Of a stretch of 64,000 nt of DNA, positions 49,770-58,500 are shown piece after piece. A program made the position numbers and the translations under genes. The DNA is from Loktanella sp. M215 (lineage in GTDB: Bacteria > Pseudomonadota > Alphaproteobacteria > Rhodobacterales > Rhodobacteraceae): the NCBI RefSeq assembly GCF_021735925.1, contig NZ_WMEA01000001.1, positions 2,944,001-3,008,000 of the forward strand. Direction: 5' to 3'. The notes below the pieces were generated by a model. The model searched no databases. It was not told where the DNA came from and saw only the letters and a program-made list of their open reading frames with translations. The number at the start of each line of letters is the position of its first letter. Within the stretch, counting starts at the first letter, position 1.

Positions 49770-49820
49770 TGGTGACCTCGACAGGATTTGAACCTGTAAC
49801 CTATCCCTTAGGAGGGGGGG
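49770..49820 (-). tRNA. tRNA-Arg(CCT)-like 3' fragment
   Basis: On the minus strand an anticodon-loop-like CTCCTAA between CCC/GGG stems, a T-arm ACAGG-TTCAAAT-CCTGT and CGAGGTCACCA resemble the 3' half of tRNA-Arg(CCT). The matching 5' acceptor GACCTCG is absent, so it is a fragment or degenerate copy. Confidence 0.5.
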
Positions 49821-49829
49821 CTCTCCTTG

Positions 49830-50307
49830 CCTTGCGCGAGAGGGACTATTCAACTTTCGCGTCGTCAATATTTACCGTTCGCAGGATGGAATGCGAGACT
49901 TTGGCAGCCAAAGCTTGTGGAATGACAAACTTGACGGTCTGCGAAGCGTCGTCGCAAGCACCGCAGGATCAAATTTTATTTTGATACACTAACCATCGAC
50001 AACAGGGAAAGTCTGACAGGGCATTCCTTCACTACCGTATGAAGGATAAAAAACGAGCCGCAAAAGCAGATCTTCGCAGTTGGCGCTATCGATCTCATCC
50101 CGGGTCTCAACCCTCGTTGCGTAAGTACATATTAATGCATCACATTTTAAGCATCCACTATATATCGATATTGAATCAGAAGTAAGAAATCTAGCGGACA
50201 TTTAAACTCACCAGTGGTCTGAGGTAAGAATGTTTTAGGACGACATCCTTAACTTCCTGTTACCATGCGAAAATGTTGATCTCGGATCGCTTTGGTCTGG
50301 TGGCAGA
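49830..50307. other. AT-rich stretch, no gene seen
   Basis: About 480 bases. A 70-codon minus-strand frame (49989-50201) has no convincing features. Nothing else recognised. Confidence 0.5.
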
Positions 50308-51966
50308 TCAAAGAATGAAATCGTTGAACGACAGACCAGTGAGGCCGTCCAAGTGGATAGTCATGTCAGCCCGACCGTCACCATCAATATCGACGAGCAC
50401 CCGGATTCCGTCGCTGACCTTGTCCCATCGCACGTCCCCGCGGTTATCCAAGTCGTACGACCGATTGCCGACGTACTCAAAACTCTGGTCGCCTGCCTGC
50501 CGCCGGTCGGCGTCGATCGACGCAAGATCGATCTTGTCCAATCCGCGCTGGAAATCTTGGATGACGTCCCGCGTTGAACTTGTCAGTCCGCTATCCGTTA
50601 ACTTAGTAGAGACAAAGACATCTGCGCCATAGCCTCCTCGCAACTGATCGGCACCCGCTCCGCCAACTAGCCTGTCAGCCCCGTTGCCGCCGGCAAGGGC
50701 ATCATTGCCTCCGCCGCCAAACAATCGATCATTGTCGCTTCCCCCGAACAGGAAATCATTTCCGCCGGCCCCAGAGAGCCAATCACGTCCAAAATCTCCG
50801 TAAATCTGGTCGTTCCCACCACCGCCGGACACACTATCATCGCCCCTTTGCCCGTTAATGAAATCATTGCCGAGTCCTCCGAAGATCCGGTCATTCTCCT
50901 TTCCGGCCCTGATCGTGTCATCGCCAGACCGGCCGTAGATCAGGTCAGAGCCGCCGTAGCCAAAAACCGTGTCATTGTCATTACCTCCATCCAATACATC
51001 ATTCCCTGAGCCACCATAGAGACTGTCTTTCCCATCACCGCCCGTCAGCCGATCAGCGCCGTCGCCGCCCATGAGGATGTCCGAGCCATCATCGCCACCG
51101 ATCCAATCATTACCGAAACTACCTTGGATACGGTCGTCACCGAAGCCGCCATAGATTGAGTCGTTTCCATTGTTCCCGAAAAGGACATCATTTCCGACCT
51201 CGCCGTAAATTGTGTCATGCCCGCTGCCGCCCCAAACACGATCGAACCCATCGCCAGCTCTGATGGTATCCCCGTTAAGACCGCCTGCGATCAGATCACC
51301 AGAAGCCGTACCGTAGACGATTTGCAAAACATCAGCGATGTTTACATCATCATCATTGATAATGACGCCACCATTCGGGCGGTAGCCCGCAGGAACCACA
51401 TTTACCGGATCGACGTAGGCTACCGTTCTCAGCTTAGACGTATCTACCGGAGCAATGATGAAATGACTTTCGTGGTCGCCGTTGTTCGCGCCGCCGTTTC
51501 CGGTCAGATCCACCCTTGCTCCTTCGAGCGCATAGAAGATTTCACCGCCATTGGTCTTGATTGATAGCCACTGCTGAGGTTCTGTCCCGGCATCGTTGTG
51601 TGCGCCGTTGAATTCCACTACTCGAACATTAGAAGGGAGTTTGCTTAGATTGAGAACCTCACCTTCAATCAGGATGGAGTCTCTGGAAAAGTCGAAATCC
51701 TCCAGTCGACCGACAATCATGTTGTTGATGTTGTCGAGGTTTTGAAACTGGAAAGTGTCCATTCCTCCGCCACTTCTCGCGTGATGGCCGTGCGAGAACT
51801 TCGTGATGTTTTCAAAGCCCAAGATAAGGTTCGTATTAGCGTCTCCAAAAAACATGTGAATTTGTGAGACACCATCCTGTGCAATAAAAAATTCCATCTC
51901 GGGATCAGCTGGGTGCTCATCATGGCTGCCAGCATGCAGAACATAAGAAATCTCGGTGTTTGACAT
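50308..51966 (-). CDS. RTX calcium-binding repeat protein
   Basis: A 552-residue protein, probably secreted by a type I system. Residues 1-200 are a unique N-terminal domain. Residues ~215-430 hold about two dozen nonapeptides of the form GGxGxDxLx (GDDRIQGSFGNDWIGGDDGS), which bind calcium. The C-terminus (STRDVIQDFQRGLDKIDLAS) matches the serralysin-type secretion region. No N-terminal signal peptide and no transporter gene nearby. It lies inside the att-bounded element, so it is cargo or a later insertion. Confidence 0.85.
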   Translation of the reverse strand: MSNTEISYVLHAGSHDEHPADPEMEFFIAQDGVSQIHMFFGDANTNLILGFENITKFSHGHHARSGGGMDTFQFQNLDNINNMIVGRLEDFDFSRDSILIEGEVLNLSKLPSNVRVVEFNGAHNDAGTEPQQWLSIKTNGGEIFYALEGARVDLTGNGGANNGDHESHFIIAPVDTSKLRTVAYVDPVNVVPAGYRPNGGVIINDDDVNIADVLQIVYGTASGDLIAGGLNGDTIRAGDGFDRVWGGSGHDTIYGEVGNDVLFGNNGNDSIYGGFGDDRIQGSFGNDWIGGDDGSDILMGGDGADRLTGGDGKDSLYGGSGNDVLDGGNDNDTVFGYGGSDLIYGRSGDDTIRAGKENDRIFGGLGNDFINGQRGDDSVSGGGGNDQIYGDFGRDWLSGAGGNDFLFGGSDNDRLFGGGGNDALAGGNGADRLVGGAGADQLRGGYGADVFVSTKLTDSGLTSSTRDVIQDFQRGLDKIDLASIDADRRQAGDQSFEYVGNRSYDLDNRGDVRWDKVSDGIRVLVDIDGDGRADMTIHLDGLTGLSFNDFIL

Positions 51967-52089
51967 TTTGCTAACCCTCCATTCAAGTCGATGGCCGGGT
52001 TATGCTGCGTGAGTTCCAATAACTCCTAAATAGGATTGGAAATTAAAAAGAAGAGACTTCTTGAATTTTATTAGAATGCGTAATGTTTA

Positions 52090-52266
52090 CTATTTATTCC
52101 CAATTTTGACGCCGTTATCTCTATTAAATATTTCTATTTTGGCAAGCGCCGTGGACGTTTGAGCGGTGGCAGCCAATAGAATTTCGCTGATTTCATCGAG
52201 GTCGTTTTTTTGGGAAAACTGCTGCAGATCGTGTAGAACATTCAGGATCCAACGCTTGTCAGTCAT
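52090..52266 (-). CDS. Small conserved Rhodobacterales-type protein
   Basis: A 58-residue protein, MTDKRWILNVLHDLQQFSQK onward, predicted as two helices. I know a family of ~60-residue Rhodobacterales proteins with the same pattern (W-L--V--DL--F---N-L--I---L--A), function unknown. It is upstream of and on the same strand as the RTX gene, separated by an AT-rich leader. Confidence 0.6.
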   Translation of the reverse strand: MTDKRWILNVLHDLQQFSQKNDLDEISEILLAATAQTSTALAKIEIFNRDNGVKIGNK

Positions 52267-52622
52267 TTTATTACCCTATTTACTTCAATTTTGAAATAGA
52301 GGCGAATGGTTAACGAATGGTAAAATGATGGCGTCAGGAGTATCTCCAGCCTCAGGATTTAATCGTGCAATGAAGCACGGTTAGCTTGGAGAGTACCTCC
52401 GACCAGACCTTTGGCGAGCTGACTGGCACGCTGACGCAAAAAAACTTGGACCTGCGTCAGAAGTTGTTTAAATGTTCGTCGAACATCAGCTTGCCTGCGC
52501 TCTAATCGGCAGGACAATTCCGCCGGGCGAAATTTGATCCTCGCTGTGGTCATACTTATACGGGCTGAGGCCGCTTCTAGTCCCGATTGTCTGCGCTCAT
52601 GCTGACGGCAATAAGGAGCCAT

Positions 52623-53677
52623 AGTGGACTTAGTCTGTCCGCCTGTTGCAAGCCCCGAAGCTCTTCCGGTTAAGACTATCCATGACTCCCATCAGCAATC
52701 TCGCCTACAGCAATGTCCATCAATATCACTCTTCAGGGCGGCCGCTGAAGTTTCCAAAGCTCAATGTAACCCATTAGTAGACCGTACGACATTATCGGAG
52801 CGGCTTCCGTACTACTGCGTTAAATTGGCTCTGTTTGCGCAGTCCTGTCGGGATAAGAATGAGGGGGAGCGGGGCGGGGGCCACATTGCTTATAACCTAT
52901 TGATTCGCCTGCCACCAATTCGGCCGTTGCGGGGGCCACATGCGTCAACGCTTCAACGGACTTCGTGCGAAAGTGCTGGCCCGGCCGGGAGCACTACTTC
53001 GTTGTAAGGGGCGCCGTCAGTCGGCGGCCTGGGAGGGGTTGACCGCGCTCGCATTCCGACGCGGTTCAAGCGATGTCTCTGCGAAAGTCCGGCAGCACAC
53101 ATTCCGTGTTTGTTCGCGGTCTGTCCAACCATACGGAACACATAATGTTATGGAATTTCAACGTGGCGAAGCGAATTTGCAATCCGCTGCGTTGAACCGT
53201 TTACTGCGGAAAGATATGTTTTGGCCCCCTTTGGTGCAGATCCATAGACTTACCAAGTTCTTGCCCAAAAGCGGGGGGCACAGTCCCCGTAACCGCTTCT
53301 TCTACCTCGCCAAATTGCGCATGGGCGGGGACCACATGCGCCACATGGTATCGGACAATTTTCGTTTAATACGCGTCCGGCAGGGGGCACCACTTCGTTA
53401 TTAGTAAGTCTTGGGTGCCGGCCCTGGGCAGTTTAACCGTTCCCGAATCCCACCGGACGTTCGTGCTACCTGCGGCGAATGTCCGGTTCGAGCCTGACCT
53501 ACATCTTTCCGCAGCGCAGCGAATTTCGGCTACGCTGAAATGTAGAACTGCGAATTTTTCTCAGCGTCGGCGCATCGCAAAGTCTTGAATGATGACATTT
53601 TACAATTCATGCTTTGCCAATCAAAGTGAGGTAGCCTCGCGAAAAGATTAAGCTACGTCTGAACTTGAAGGGCTCGC
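52623..53677. other. Degenerate DNA between RTX and phytochelatin-synthase genes
   Basis: About 1 kb without a reliable gene. It contains a diverged duplication (52876-53005 and 53274-53399). Frames across it (for example 52940-53404) lack family resemblance and ribosome sites, so I read it as decayed sequence. Confidence 0.5.
52876..53399 (+). repeat. Two diverged ~125-bp repeat units
   Basis: Unit 1 (52876-53005) has GGGGGCCACATTGC, GGGGGCCACATGCG (52931) and GGGAGCACTACTTCGTT (52987). Unit 2 (53274-53399) has GGGGGCACAGTCC, GGGGACCACATGCG (53327) and GGGGGCACCACTTCGTT (53383). The last two boxes are 56 bases apart in both units, and the units are 396 bases apart. Confidence 0.6.
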
Positions 53678-54379
53678 ATGAAAAAGAAAATTTTGTTATC
53701 GCTAATTATTCTTCCGTTCATTTGTGGTCTTGCTGCTTTCACCCTCCTGCTTTACCCGCGAACCGACTTGCAGCCGTTGCCTGACAGTCTGATTAGTTTT
53801 GCTTCGCCTCAAGGGCAAAACCTCTTTGTCAATGCTGATGCCAAATCAGATTTTGACGAATTGGCGGAAAATTTTAAAACGCAATGGCTTAAGAGCTACT
53901 GCGGCGTTGCAAGCGCTGTCGCGGTTCTGAATGCCATGGATGTGCAGGTGACACAGCCAACTTTCTTCAACTCTGATACATCATCTGTCAGGTCCCGTTG
54001 GAAGGTTACATTTACAGGGATGACCTTGGAGGCTTTTGGCGCTCTACTGCAAGCGCATGGTGCAGTCGCGTCAGTTCGGCACGGAGGCTCTTTCACTCTA
54101 GATGAATTTCGAGAAATAATTGTGCGAAACTTTTCGAATGATGGCGACTATTTTGTTGTCAATTATCAGCGCGAGGTCTTGGGGCAAGACAGGGTCGGGC
54201 ATATATCACCGCTTTCAGCTTAAGATCTAGAAACCGATATGGTCCTGATCATGGATACTGCGGGCTATAAATATCCACAAACATGGGTTCCCGTAGCCGT
54301 GCTCTTTGACGCGATGGAAACTTTGGATACTGAATCGCAATTGAAACGGGGGTTCGTCGAGGTGCGCAGCGCGAGCTAA
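53678..54379 (+). pseudogene. Phytochelatin synthase-like gene with in-frame TAA
   Basis: A 233-codon gene of the bacterial phytochelatin synthase family (papain-like Cys peptidases that cleave or transpeptidate glutathione). A signal/membrane segment opens the protein (KKKILLSLIILPFICGLAAF). The catalytic Cys lies in WLKSYCGVASAVAVLNAM and the His in DRVGHISPLSA. A TAA at 54221 follows. The same frame continues as DLETDMVLIMDTAGYKYPQT, with the catalytic Asp, and ends at TAA 54377. TAA replaces a codon that is usually Tyr (TAT/TAC), so one base change inactivated it. Confidence 0.82.
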
Positions 54380-54753
54380 ACTTCAGAACAAATGATTATC
54401 GATGGTGAAAAAGGTTTTTGGCCTTTGACTTCGTTTACAAGCATGCAAGTGAACGTTGAATGAGCTTGTGAGCCGAGCAAGGACCTCGCAATTTAACTTA
54501 GTGATTTACACGTCATTCAGAGATGGTTTTTGTTGTGGCTGTCTTTCAAAGCAGCCATTTAAGCAATTTCAGCGAAATGTAACTTTGTCCGCTTAGCGGA
54601 CGTTATTGCCGGCCGCGGCGAATGTCCGTCTCATGCTTCCCTATCAAGCGCTTTGAAAGGCTAGGAATCGAAGTTCCCACCTTCCCGTTTCGTTCACGTC
54701 TTGTCTTGGGAGCTAATTCTTCTAAGGGGCTGTTAACACTGCTGGTCGAAGGA
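54380..54753. other. Gene-free stretch before attR
   Basis: About 370 bases with no gene. It contains GCGGCGAATGTCCG (54615-54628), a 14-base exact repeat of 53473-53486, and a GTCCGCTTAGCGGAC palindrome. Confidence 0.5.
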
Positions 54754-54810
54754 ATTCAAAATCCCCCGATCGCAAGGTCTTGTCGGTTCGAGTCCGACCA
54801 CCGGTACCAA
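54754..54810 (+). repeat. attR
   Basis: Right copy of the 57-base tRNA-Leu(CAA) 3'-half repeat, identical to 17738-17794. It is only the 3' half of the tRNA and so is not a gene. Marks the end of the element. Confidence 0.93.
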
Positions 54811-55568
54811 TGCGCGCGTCCGTAGGCGCGGCATGAGGCGATGTGATGACATGCCCTGACATCGCGCCTGATTATACATTTTGAGACTTGCAGACTGTGC
54901 GTCATGGCCGTGGCAAGGTCGTCCTGCTTGACATCGCGTCTTTGCCATCGATTCCGGTTTGGCGCGGACGGGTGTCGCCAAAACGCGGTCAATGGTGGCG
55001 ATCGAGACGGCCTGTCGACGACACGGCAACAAACCCGATCGGAACTCGTCCAATTTCGCCACAATTCGCGGCAGCTTTGAATGTCCGGGCGATTGTTTCG
55101 AAATACTACCAACGTGTCACACCTTGATCTGTGCGATCTTGTGACGCAACGGCTAAAATACGGATTTATGGGCGATTTTGAACGTTTAGGCGTGGTGCTC
55201 TGCAGGATATTGTTTCCAGATGTGCAACAATGATGTGCCTTAGAGTTGTGCAGATGCAGCAAGATCACCCGAAGATCGAAAATTACTGATCGTTTTGCCT
55301 CATTCTCACCAATATTTTTCTTTTTCGCGGCCAAGAGTCTGTCTATTGGTGAGCATGCCCAACTGGGGGGCAAAACCGGCCGATTGGGGCGGTCGGGTCG
55401 ATGCTAAGGCGCGTTGGCGAATTTTGGTGTCTGCGGCGAAGGGTTCTCCCACGCTGAGATGAATGCAATGCGGCCTGTGTCGCGCTGCAATTTATGTCGC
55501 GCCGGTTTTTTGCCGGTGCTGTTGAAGCATGGGATGACGCCTTTTGCGGCGTTTTGGAGTTCTGTATA
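54811..55568. other. Gene-free stretch between attR and the RTX giant gene
   Basis: About 760 bases, moderately AT-rich. Frames here are short and unlike known proteins. It probably contains the promoter of the large RTX gene, but I see no clear -35/-10 pair. Confidence 0.5.
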
Positions 55569-58500
55569 ATGACGACGAGCAGCTATTCTTACAAATGGTG
55601 CGATCTGGGCGGTTCCTGGCATGACGGATACCCAAACAGCATTCAGAACTGCCTGAAGATCGAATATTGCGAGTCGGGCAAGACCGACTATTACGACTGC
55701 ACGCCGCCGGAATGCCAGAACAACACCCCCACGACGCCGGGCGGACAGGCGGTTCTTGACGGAATCGTTCAGGGGACGAGTGGCGCGGATATCATCGATA
55801 CGGCCTACTCCGGCGACCCACAGGGCGACCGGATCGATGCCAACGACCAGATCCTGGCCGGCGAAGGCGTGAACGACGACATCGTTCTGGGCCTCGGCGG
55901 CGACGACAAGATCTTTTCGGGCAAGGGCAACGACGACGTCTATGCAGGCAGCGGCAACGACTATGTTGACGGCGGCAGCGGCAATGATGTCATCTATGGC
56001 GACAAGGGCGGCAGCGCACCCAAGACCGTCATTACGCGCGAAAGCTTCGAGTGGGACAAGGCGGCGGACCAGTCGCAGGGTTGGTACGATTACAACAACA
56101 GCGGCACCATCGATAATGGTGACCACCTTGGCAGCTTTACCCAGAACACCGGCAGCGTCAACGTAAGCTTCGGTGTGGTCAAGACGACCGGCTACGGCAT
56201 CGACACGACCTTCACGACCGACAAGCAGAACATCGCCGGCATCGTGGCCGACGGGTCGCCCGTGGCGGACAACAGCTCTCTGGCCAGCGAATTGGACAGC
56301 AGTGGCGACAAGATTGAATACAAGCTCGGTTTCGACAAGCCCGTGTCGAATGTGTCGTTCAACATCAACGACATCGACGGCGACGGCGTCGTAAAGGTTC
56401 TGGCCTATGACGCACAGGGCAACGAAATCAACGTCGATCTGACCGGTGGCAGCAAGGTGACGCTGAAGGACACGGACGGCAAGTTCGGTGTCGATACGGC
56501 GGACAGCAACGGCGGCTACGAGTCCGACACATCGGCCAATTATTCGGTGACCGTCACGGTCCCCGGTCCGGTGTCCAAGATCGTCATCATCCACAGCCAA
56601 GACGGGTACAACGACTCTGGCGTCAACGTCACGGACGTCTATTTCGACGCTGGCACGCCGATCCCCGACGATACCGGTGCCGCTGGCAACGATACACTGC
56701 TGGGCGGTGCCGGTCACGACACCATCTTTGGCGAAGACGGCAACGACACGTTGTTCGGCGGCAGCGGTGACGACAAGGTTTACGGCGGAAACGGCAACGA
56801 CATCATCTATGGTGACCGCGGCGTCAACACGACCGCGGGCCCGACAGGCCCGAACCTGATCAAGAACGGCTCTTTCGAGGATACGACCGGCACCACGAAC
56901 ATGGGTGGCCATTATACCGGCCACGGTTCGATCCCGCAGTGGACCGAAACCAACGGCAAGGACATCGACGTCCACTATGATGACCGCGGTGGCGTCAAGC
57001 CGACGGACGGCAAGAACTGGCTGGACATGGCGGCGTCGCCGTCCAACAGCGTCGTCGGCCAAAACGTCGCTGGCGTCACGGCCGGCACGACGTACACGCT
57101 GGCGTTCGATGCGGGCGACAACGTCAGCAGCGACGATGGCACGACGCAGGACAACACGATCACGGTCAAATGGGGCGGCCAGATTGTGGCCACGATCAAC
57201 CCGACCGACGGATCGATGTCGCACTATGAATTCAATGTCACGGGCGGGGCCGGAGACGGGTCCAACCGTCTGGAATTCGTCGGCGGCGGTCGTCTGGACA
57301 ACTACGGCGCGTCCATCGACAGCGTGTCGCTGGTGGCCCTGTCGGGCAACGGCGATACCGGACCGGACGGCAAAGACTATCTGGTGGGTGGCGCCGGTGA
57401 TGACATCATTGCGGGTCAGGGCGGGGACGACAGCATCCTCACCGGGACGGGGCGCGACGTGGCGACCGGCGGGACGGGGAACGACACGATCGACGCCAGC
57501 GGTGACGGTGCGACCTCGACCGGGGCCGCCAGCGGTGCGCGTCCGGCTGCCAGCTACCAGAACGTGCTGGCCGGCGGCGCGGGCGATGATACGATCATCG
57601 GCGGCGACGGCGATGACATCATCACCGGCGACGACGACAGCCGCGCCAGCAGCAAGACCGGCGAAGCCTTCAATGCAGGCGCAGATGGCCGCGATGTCAT
57701 CTACGGCGGCAAGGGCAACGACGAGATCCACACCGGCAGCTGGGCTGACGGCGAGCAGGGGCTGGGCGACACGCAGACCGGCGTGACCGGCGATGTGGCC
57801 TACGGCGGCGACGGCGACGATATCGTGCTGGGTGCCGGTGGCGACGACAAGCTGTACGGCGATGCGGGCAATGACCGGATGAACGGCGGCGCTGGCCTTG
57901 ACCATGTCTATGGCGGCACGGGCGACGATGCGATCGACGGCGGCGCTGGCAACGACTTCCTTTATGGCGGCGACGATCGTGACACCTTTACCGGTGGTGC
58001 TGGCGATACGGTCGACGGCGGTGCCGGTGGCAACGATTTCGACACGCTGGTTCTGCCGGACGGCACGTTCTACCAGAACACTGGACCGGGCGGCACGGGC
58101 GCACCCGTTGCTGATGCCGACGGCAACAGCTTTACCGGGCGCATCATCTTTACCGATGCGCAGGGCAACCCGACCGGTGGCGTGATCGACTATACCGAGA
58201 TCGAGAAGATCCAAGGCGGCACACCCGCCAACGGCGCACCCGATGCGATGAACGACGCTTTCCCGGTCCAATCGACCGAGTTGGGCGGCGACATCGACGG
58301 CAACGTGCTGGCCAACGACAGCGATCCGAACGGCGACACGCTGACGGTTGTCGGCGTCGGTGCGGCGAACACCGGTGTCGGGACGCCGATTGCGGGCAGC
58401 AACGGCGGCCTGATCACGATCAAGGCCAACGGCGACGTCGATTTCAACGCCAACGGCGATTTCAACGATCTGGGTCTGAACGACACCCGTGAAACCAGCG

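Larger units (their letters stand above)
17738..54810. mobile_element. 37 kb decaying lambda-like siphoprophage in tRNA-Leu
   Basis: A 57-base perfect direct repeat of the tRNA-Leu(CAA) 3' half bounds the segment, with a tyrosine integrase next to the left copy. Inside are a divergent repressor/Cro region, replication-like genes, GpA-type terminase, portal, protease-capsid, tail tube, tail chaperones, tape measure and tail tip. Disruptions are a portal frameshift, a 20-base duplication in protease-capsid, a minor-tail frameshift, an IS3-family insertion with an abnormal right flank, and no recognisable lysis genes. The right 6 kb is cargo and debris. It is probably defective. Confidence 0.93.

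Noticed and set aside
49769..49984. Short frame beginning MVTSTGFEPVTY
   Set aside because: It is the reverse complement of a tRNA 3' half, a well-known source of spurious proteins.
52359..52622. 87-codon minus-strand frame
   Set aside because: Basic composition without recognisable motif; nearby DNA looks non-coding.
52876..53399. Regularly spaced G-rich boxes read as a CRISPR-like array
   Set aside because: Only three boxes per unit, boxes are not identical, the sequence between them is itself duplicated, and no cas genes are present.
52940..53404. 154-codon frame over the repeat region
   Set aside because: No ribosome site or family resemblance, and it crosses diverged repeats; probably decayed DNA.
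53473..54628. 14-base repeat GCGGCGAATGTCCG on both sides of the phytochelatin-synthase-like gene
   Set aside because: Similar AATGTCCG sequences are, from memory, frequent between Rhodobacterales genes, so flanking is probably coincidental rather than a transposon boundary.
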